Positions 57,069 through 61,637 of a stretch of 61,637 nt of DNA are shown piece after piece. Every line of letters begins with the position of its first letter. Position 1 is the first letter of the stretch. The stretch comes from an uncultured Flavonifractor sp. (GTDB lineage: Bacteria; Bacillota; Clostridia; Oscillospirales; Oscillospiraceae). Below the pieces are notes generated by a model. The model saw nothing but the letters and a program-made list of their open reading frames with translations. It made no database searches and was not told the origin of the DNA. The position numbers and the translations under genes are program-made. The DNA lies in NCBI GenBank assembly GCA_910585415.1, contig CAJUDT010000002.1, positions 1-61,637 on the forward strand, in the 5' to 3' direction.

Positions 57069-58055
57069 ATGAAAACAAAGCGTCCGGTCCTGGGCCATAT
57101 CTGTTCCGCCGTAGGATTTGTTCTGCTGGCGCTTCTGCTGCTCCTGGGGGCAGGGGCGCTCCTGCGGCCCCCGCAGGAAACCTACGGCTCCACCTGGCGG
57201 GCCTACCGGGCCGAGCCCAGAAACAGCATTGATGTGCTCTACCTGGGCTCATCCTGCGCCTACTGCGACATAGACCCGGTGGAGATTTACCGTCACAGCG
57301 GCCTCACCGGCTACGTCATGGGGGGCTCGGAGCAGACCATGTCCCTGACCTACTGGTATCTCCGCCAGTGCCTGGAGACGCAGACGCCCCAGGCGGTGGT
57401 CTTTGAGGCCACCGGTGTGTTTTTCCAGCGCTATCAGTCCTTCACACAGCCCAACATCGCCTATATGCCCTTCACCCTCAACCGCCTGGGGGCCATCTGC
57501 ACCGCCGCCGAGCCGGAGCTGCGGCCGGGACTGCTGCTGGATCTTTGGTTTTATCACGACCGTTGGAAGGAGCTGTCGCCGCCCCTCCTGGGCCCCAGTG
57601 ACTACAAGGGGTATACGCCCGTGGAGGGAACGGCGGAGGAAATCCGTCCGGACCCCACCTCCCGCCAACTCAGCCAGGAGCAGTATCAGGAAAATCTCTC
57701 CTGGCTGCTGCGGAGCCTGGAGCTGTGCCGGGAGCGGGGGATTCTGGCGGTGGTGGCCGTCAACCCCACCTATTACCGCTGCGACCCGGAGCAGTACCGG
57801 CGTTTGGGAGAGGACCTCTCCCATGCCGCGCCGGACGTGGTCTTTCTGAACTGGTCCGCCGCCTTTGCGGACCTGGGCCTGGAGCCGGAGGTACACCTGT
57901 ACGACAAAGCCCACCTGAACCGGGAGGGAGCGGCAGTTTTCGCCAAGGGCCTTTCTGATTTCCTCACCGGCGCCCTGGACCTTGTGCCCATGGAGCAGAC
58001 AGCGCCAAACCGAACGGCCTGGGACGCCCTTCTGACCCAGCGCTCTGCATCATAA
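57069..58055 (+). CDS. SGNH-type O-acetyltransferase partner (AlgJ/AlgX/DltD-like)
   Basis: 328 residues. One N-terminal membrane helix (about 10-33) places the rest outside the cell. DVLYLGSSCAYCDIDP carries the nucleophile serine, and LYDKAHLNREGAAVFAKGL carries the Asp-x-x-His pair of SGNH enzymes. Together with the upstream MBOAT protein it should complete transfer of acyl groups to a surface glycan or wall polymer. It is shorter than DltD and lacks its C-terminal region, and no dltA/dltC genes are present, so D-alanylation is unlikely. Confidence 0.85.
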   Translation: MKTKRPVLGHICSAVGFVLLALLLLLGAGALLRPPQETYGSTWRAYRAEPRNSIDVLYLGSSCAYCDIDPVEIYRHSGLTGYVMGGSEQTMSLTYWYLRQCLETQTPQAVVFEATGVFFQRYQSFTQPNIAYMPFTLNRLGAICTAAEPELRPGLLLDLWFYHDRWKELSPPLLGPSDYKGYTPVEGTAEEIRPDPTSRQLSQEQYQENLSWLLRSLELCRERGILAVVAVNPTYYRCDPEQYRRLGEDLSHAAPDVVFLNWSAAFADLGLEPEVHLYDKAHLNREGAAVFAKGLSDFLTGALDLVPMEQTAPNRTAWDALLTQRSAS

Positions 58056-58060
58056 CACAA

Positions 58061-58098
58061 AGCCCCCTTCCGGCGGTTGCGGCAGCCGGAAGGGGGCT
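58061..58098. terminator. Bidirectional terminator
   Basis: AGCCCCCTTCCGGC and GCCGGAAGGGGGCT form a perfect 14-bp stem, with TTTCTT on the plus side. It separates the convergent SGNH gene and the membrane protein at 58113. Confidence 0.9.
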
Positions 58099-58112
58099 CG
58101 TTTCTTGGGGGT

Positions 58113-59810
58113 TTACTCGTTGCCGGGGTAGGTGCGCGGGGCCCGGCGGCTGATGGTCAGGGTGTACCCGTCCAGGATGGAGACGCTCTCTCCCTCCGGG
58201 GCCACGGCGTGTTCGATGGTGACGGTGTCTCCGATGTTCAGGGTGACCACGTCCCGGTTCTGGACGGCGGAAACCGAGTAATAGACGGCCTCATCCTCCA
58301 GCTGGATAAAGTAATAGGTGTCTCCCTCCAGCACGGCGGTGCGGATATCCGCCACCTGGCCGCTCACCTGGGTCTGGGGCAGGGCGTCGGGCACGGCGAT
58401 GCCCTTGGACGAGAGCAGCTTGATATAGGCCTGCTCGCACTCGGGTACGGTGGAGCCCACGGCCATAATCTGATATTGGGCCACGTTGACCATGGCGTAG
58501 CTCTTGACCAGATTGGCCGAGTCCTTCAAGGGGATGAAGTAGGTGGGCTCGTCGGCGATGTTCAGCAGCAGGGGGAAGGTGGCGGTGTACCGCAGGTCCT
58601 GAACCGCGCCCTGGGCGGAGGCCTTGGCGGCTTCCTCGGTGGCGCCGGGGGCGGCATAGAACTTCGTCTCCTTGGTGCGCTGGTTGGACAGCAGGAAGCC
58701 CAGATTGGACTGGTCGGCGTTGGCGGAGGTCACACCGGTGTACATATACACGTCGTCGTTGAGGGCGATATAGTTGTACCCGCTGGTGGTCACGGTCACG
58801 TCCCGCTGGCCAAAGATGGAGTTGAGGAAGCCGTTGACCAGCATACCATGGTAGTCGTACTGCTCCATAATAAGGCTGGCGGTGTACAGATTGTCCACCC
58901 AGGTGGGCACCTCGTCATAATAGGTACACGCGCCGGTGACGGCGTCCACCAGCACGGCCCCCTGAATGTCGGTGCCGCCGAAGAGGCCGATGCGCTTGAC
59001 CACGCGGGGCGCAATCCACCAGGGATGGCCCTCATCGTCAATCTCGAACCGGGGGGCGGAGAACATGAAGGTGGGGAACTGGAACCGCAGATGACGGAGG
59101 ATGTTGCGGTTCAGGGGTTCCGAGTAGGAATATTTGATGCCCTCGTCCAGGCGGACCACGGTGGCCTCCTGGGTGACCATGTCTACAATCACATAGGCGG
59201 GCAGGCCCTCGCCCCGGTTGGTAAACCATTTGATGAGGTCGGCGTAGGCGATGGGAGCCACCCGAACGGGCCGGCCCTGGTAGTTGATTTGGGTGGAGTC
59301 GTTGGAGTACTCGAACTGGCTGACCATATCGCTGAGGGTGCCCATTTGACGGTCCCCCAGGAAGTCGGCGGAGTCCCGGTCCAGGGTGGGAATTTCATTG
59401 AAGGAAATCTCGGCAATTTCGGCGGCAAAGTCCCCAGTCTCCACCTGGAGCAGCTCCCGATAGGCCCCAGCCCGGAAAATGGGCATGGAAATCACCGTAC
59501 CCACCAGGGCCACGACCAGCAGCAGGGCAAAGAGAATCCCCACCGGCAGGCACTGGGCCTTGATGAACCGGAAATACTCCTTGGGCCCGCCGTTTTCCAT
59601 CTGAAAGCCGGAGGAAACCAGGGCGCTCAGGAGATAGACCAGACAGAGCAGGCCCACGAATACATAAAAATCGCTGGACTGGAGGTTGATGGCGGGGAGT
59701 GTCAGATAGAAATAGACAAATCCCACGATGAGGGTTATGACCAGATTGAACACAATTTTCCCGCCCTTGCTTCGGGGCAGGTGGAGCTTCTTTTTTGGGG
59801 CTTGACTCAT
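58113..59810 (-). CDS. Unrecognised membrane protein, 565 residues
   Basis: Basic N-terminus (SQAPKKKLHLPRSKGGK), then four membrane helices (about 20-40, 46-66, 90-112 and nearby), then about 440 extracytoplasmic residues. These include YVIVDMVTQEATVVRLDEGIK, YIALNDDVYMYTGVTSANAD and YYFIQLEDEAVYYSVSA. The last segment has an OB/barrel-like feel (LNIGDTVTIEHAV). I do not know the family; a role in envelope biogenesis or sensing is only a guess. ATG 59810 follows AAAAGGAGA; the open frame upstream of it lacks signals. It has its own terminator region and no operon partner. Confidence 0.8.
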   Translation of the reverse strand: MSQAPKKKLHLPRSKGGKIVFNLVITLIVGFVYFYLTLPAINLQSSDFYVFVGLLCLVYLLSALVSSGFQMENGGPKEYFRFIKAQCLPVGILFALLLVVALVGTVISMPIFRAGAYRELLQVETGDFAAEIAEISFNEIPTLDRDSADFLGDRQMGTLSDMVSQFEYSNDSTQINYQGRPVRVAPIAYADLIKWFTNRGEGLPAYVIVDMVTQEATVVRLDEGIKYSYSEPLNRNILRHLRFQFPTFMFSAPRFEIDDEGHPWWIAPRVVKRIGLFGGTDIQGAVLVDAVTGACTYYDEVPTWVDNLYTASLIMEQYDYHGMLVNGFLNSIFGQRDVTVTTSGYNYIALNDDVYMYTGVTSANADQSNLGFLLSNQRTKETKFYAAPGATEEAAKASAQGAVQDLRYTATFPLLLNIADEPTYFIPLKDSANLVKSYAMVNVAQYQIMAVGSTVPECEQAYIKLLSSKGIAVPDALPQTQVSGQVADIRTAVLEGDTYYFIQLEDEAVYYSVSAVQNRDVVTLNIGDTVTIEHAVAPEGESVSILDGYTLTISRRAPRTYPGNE

Positions 59811-59917
59811 GAGGAAATCTCCTTTTAACCGTTGGCGGATGGAATGGATGCCTTTAGTATAGCCGATTTGGCCGGAAAAGGCAACCATAACAGGGCGAGG
59901 AACCATTAAAATCCGAT

Positions 59918-59952
59918 GAAAAAAGGCCGGACCCGCTAAGGCCCGGCCGGTT
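59918..59952 (-). terminator. Terminator of the HD-domain gene
   Basis: On the minus strand CCGGCCGGGCC and GGGTCCGGCC form the stem, followed by six Ts. It starts 16 bases after the HD gene stop. Confidence 0.88.
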
Positions 59953-59967
59953 TCCATCGTTTGGTGC

Positions 59968-60549
59968 CTACAGCGCGGCGCAGCGGGCCTCGATGTCCGC
60001 CTCTCCGGCCTTCATGGCCTGGAGGGTGCGCTCCAGCAGGTCGTTGAGCTCCCACCCCAGGCGCTCCGCCCCCTGGGCAATGGTCTCTCGGGAGCATCCG
60101 GCGGCAAACTTTTTGTCCTTGTACTTTTTGCGCAGGCTGGACAGCTCCATGTCCTGGACGCTCTTGGAGGGGCGCATGAGGGCGGCCGCCCCGATGAGCC
60201 CGGTGAGCTCGTCGCAGGCAAAGAGGACCTTTTCCATCTCGTGCTCGGGCTCCACATCCCCGCCGGTCATGCCCCAGCCGTGGCTGACCACCGCGTGGAC
60301 CAGGGCCGAGTCGGCCTCCCGGGCCTCCAGAATCTCCCGGACCTTGACGCAATGCTCGTCGGGCCACATCTCGAAGTCCAGGTCGTGGAGCAGGCCCGCC
60401 TGGCCCCAGAACTCCGCCTCGCCCCCGTAGCCCAGTTCCTTGGCAAACCAGCCCATGACGGATTCCACCGTCAGGGCGTGGCGCAGGTGGAAGGGCTCCT
60501 TGTTGTACTCCCGCAGCAGGTCCCAGGCCTGCTCTCTGGTCATTGACAT
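59968..60549 (-). CDS. HD-superfamily hydrolase
   Basis: About 193 residues. HLRHALTVESVM supplies the first His, GQAGLLHDLDFE is the HD motif, and VVSHGWG with ACDELTGL supplies the later His and Asp metal ligands. HD proteins of this kind are metal-dependent phosphohydrolases, often acting on nucleotides; the substrate is unknown. Three ATGs occur close together (60561, 60549, 60543); AAAGGAG abuts the first, so 60549 is the best compromise. Confidence 0.88.
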   Translation of the reverse strand: MSMTREQAWDLLREYNKEPFHLRHALTVESVMGWFAKELGYGGEAEFWGQAGLLHDLDFEMWPDEHCVKVREILEAREADSALVHAVVSHGWGMTGGDVEPEHEMEKVLFACDELTGLIGAAALMRPSKSVQDMELSSLRKKYKDKKFAAGCSRETIAQGAERLGWELNDLLERTLQAMKAGEADIEARCAAL

Positions 60550-60625
60550 GATGGACAACATCTCCTTTTGCTTTTTGCCATCATACCACAATCCAAAAGA
60601 TTTTGTAAAGACTTTCCCACAGGCC

Positions 60626-60654
60626 TTGCGCTCCTTCGGTATTCGTACTATACT
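60626..60654 (+). promoter_or_regulatory. Promoter of the AIM24-family gene
   Basis: TTGCGC, 17 bases, TATACT, ending about 32 bases before the ATG at 60686. Confidence 0.65.
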
Positions 60655-60685
60655 GGGTGCATCAGCGAAAAGGAGGTTTTGTACG

Positions 60686-61363
60686 ATGCAATATAAAATT
60701 CTTGGTGAGCCCATGCCGGTTGTGGTCTGCGACCTGAGCAGCGGGGAGTCCATGATTACCGAGAAGGGTTCCATGGTTTGGATGAGTCCCAACATGAAGA
60801 TGGAGACCTCCGCCGGGGGCCTGGGCAAGGCCTTTGGGCGGATGTTCTCCGGCGAGGCGATGTTCCAGAATATTTATACCGCCCAGGGCGGCACGGGTAT
60901 GATTGCCTTTGCGTCCAGCTTCCCCGGCTCCATCCGGGCGGTGCAGATTACACCGGACCGGCCGGTGGTGGTGCAGAAGAGCGGGTTTTTGGCCTCCGAG
61001 CAGGGGGTGGAGCTGTCGGTGTTCTTCCAGAAGAAGGCCGGGGCCGGGTTCTTCGGCGGGGAGGGCTTTATTATGCAGAAGCTCTCTGGCAACGGGATGG
61101 CTTTTTTGGAGATTGACGGGTATGCCGTGGAATATGACCTGGGGCCAGGGCAGCAGATGGTCATTGATACCGGCAATCTGGCTATGATGGACGCCACCTG
61201 CTCTATCGACATTCAGAGCGTTAAGGGGATTAAGAATGCCCTCTTCGGCGGGGAGGGGCTCTTTAATACCATCGTTACAGGGCCGGGTAAAATCGTGCTT
61301 CAGACGATGCCCATTAGTAGTGTGGCTTCTTCTTTGTCGCCCTTTATTCCCACCGGGAGCTGA
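60686..61363 (+). CDS. AIM24/TIGR00266 family protein
   Basis: 225 residues of beta-rich, TRAP-like fold: MPVVVCDLSSGESMITEKGS, GEAMFQNIYTAQGGTGMIAFA, RPVVVQKSGFLASEQGVELS and MDATCSIDIQSVKGIKNALF. The function of bacterial TIGR00266 proteins is not established; the yeast relative AIM24 acts in mitochondria. AAAAGGAGG is well placed before the ATG. Single-gene unit ending in a strong terminator. Confidence 0.94.
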   Translation: MQYKILGEPMPVVVCDLSSGESMITEKGSMVWMSPNMKMETSAGGLGKAFGRMFSGEAMFQNIYTAQGGTGMIAFASSFPGSIRAVQITPDRPVVVQKSGFLASEQGVELSVFFQKKAGAGFFGGEGFIMQKLSGNGMAFLEIDGYAVEYDLGPGQQMVIDTGNLAMMDATCSIDIQSVKGIKNALFGGEGLFNTIVTGPGKIVLQTMPISSVASSLSPFIPTGS

Positions 61364-61381
61364 GGGCTGGCTTTGTCTTTC

Positions 61382-61425
61382 AAAAAGACCGTGCCGCGGG
61401 GGGTGCCTGCGGCGCGGTCTTTTTG
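61382..61425 (+). terminator. Terminator after the AIM24 gene
   Basis: AAAAAGACCGTGCCGC faces GCGGCGCGGTCTTTTT around a G-rich loop. Strong intrinsic terminator, usable in both directions. Confidence 0.93.
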
Positions 61426-61440
61426 TTGGTTTCGTTTCTG

Positions 61441-61637
61441 TTCTGCCTCTTCCTCGGGACTCCCTACGTTTCGTTTTCTGGTCCTGCCTCCGGCGGGTTA
61501 CTTTCCAGTGATGGAAAGTAACCAAAGATCACCGGGCCTGCGGGCCCGGACCCGGGGTCGGGGGGCGGCGGTGGAGATACGGGGCCTGCAAGCCCTTTGG
61601 CTGTTACCCGCCGTTTTAGCCTCCGCCCTCAACACTT
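61441..61637 (+). repeat. Dispersed structured repeat, copy 3 (runs off the window)
   Basis: It shares CGTTTTCTGGTCCTGCCTCC and GGCGGGTTACTTTC with copies 1 and 2. Two hairpins are in the same places: GGTTACTTTCC/GGAAAGTAACC (61496-61523) and CCGGGCC/GGGCCCGG around TGC. The sequence of the second hairpin differs wholly from that in copy 1, yet the pairing is kept. GCAAGCCCTTTGGC follows, as in 28366-28379. The end lies beyond the window. Confidence 0.85.

Noticed and set aside
1..61637. tRNA or rRNA genes
   Set aside because: No TTCGANNC T-arm in a cloverleaf context and no 16S/23S/5S conserved blocks were noticed on either strand.

Overview
The window looks like chromosomal DNA of a high-GC Firmicute from a gut Oscillospiraceae lineage (Flavonifractor/Lawsonibacter-like; inferred). 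The reasons are strong AGGAGG ribosome binding sites, frequent TTG/GTG starts, sigma-A promoters, a CIRCE-controlled groESL, a TPP-riboswitch thiT, SLH-domain secreted proteins, a putative group-B-like [FeFe] hydrogenase and a RarA gene with a Gram-positive LexA box. No rRNA, tRNA, CRISPR array or phage structural gene was seen. Almost all coding DNA is high-GC. Two patches are clearly AT-richer: 23.3-25.1 kb and 38.0-38.45 kb.

Layout. 0-6.7 kb: a Cys/Gly/Asn-rich mini-protein, mltG, a zinc-ribbon membrane protein, a U32 tRNA-hydroxylation protein, an acyltransferase, a metallopeptidase-like lipoprotein and a RluA-type pseudouridine synthase. 6.8-10 kb: nitroreductase, then an ICMT-like methyltransferase, mtnA and a class II aldolase, a methylthioribose salvage set. 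10-14.2 kb: HAAS/PadR pair, lspA-rluD, and a TPP riboswitch with thiT and a Cof-type HAD phosphatase. 14.2-19.8 kb: a small orphan transcription unit, a BlaI/M56 sensor-repressor pair with operator dyads, an unknown membrane protein and an M16 peptidase. 19.8-23.2 kb: DEAD-box helicase, PspC protein and a COG2509 flavoprotein. 23.3-25.1 kb: an acquired EcoRI/RsrI-type restriction-modification pair. 25.2-28.1 kb: a DUF1266 protein, a cluster of six DnaA-box-like sites, and mnmE.

28.1-30.7 kb holds two families of structured repeats around a stomatin/NfeD pair. 30.7-35 kb: a THUMP-type RNA methyltransferase, a lipid kinase and groES-groEL. 35-41.8 kb is an extracellular block: a cysteine-hydrolase-like protein, an SLH protein, an AT-rich lipoprotein and a 1055-residue LRR/transglutaminase/SLH protein lying between 82-bp direct repeats, one of which contains the 3' end of the neighbouring ABC-F gene. 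41.8-48 kb: ABC-F ATPase, [FeFe]-hydrogenase-like protein, P-loop ATPase and a WG-repeat protein. 48.1-53.3 kb: a hybrid histidine kinase with an unusual solute-binding lipoprotein upstream of it, and a MarR-like regulator. 53.4-58 kb: DegV, rarA, and an MBOAT/SGNH pair for extracellular O-acylation. 58.1-61.6 kb: an unknown membrane protein, an HD hydrolase, an AIM24 protein and another repeat copy.

The most interesting items are the EcoRI-like system with all catalytic and recognition residues at EcoRI numbering, the kinase-plus-receptor pair with a 5'-nucleotidase-like C-terminal domain, the repeat-flanked giant surface protein, the BlaR-like protein with a non-penicillin sensor made of repeats, the DnaA-box cluster before mnmE, and the two structured repeat families.
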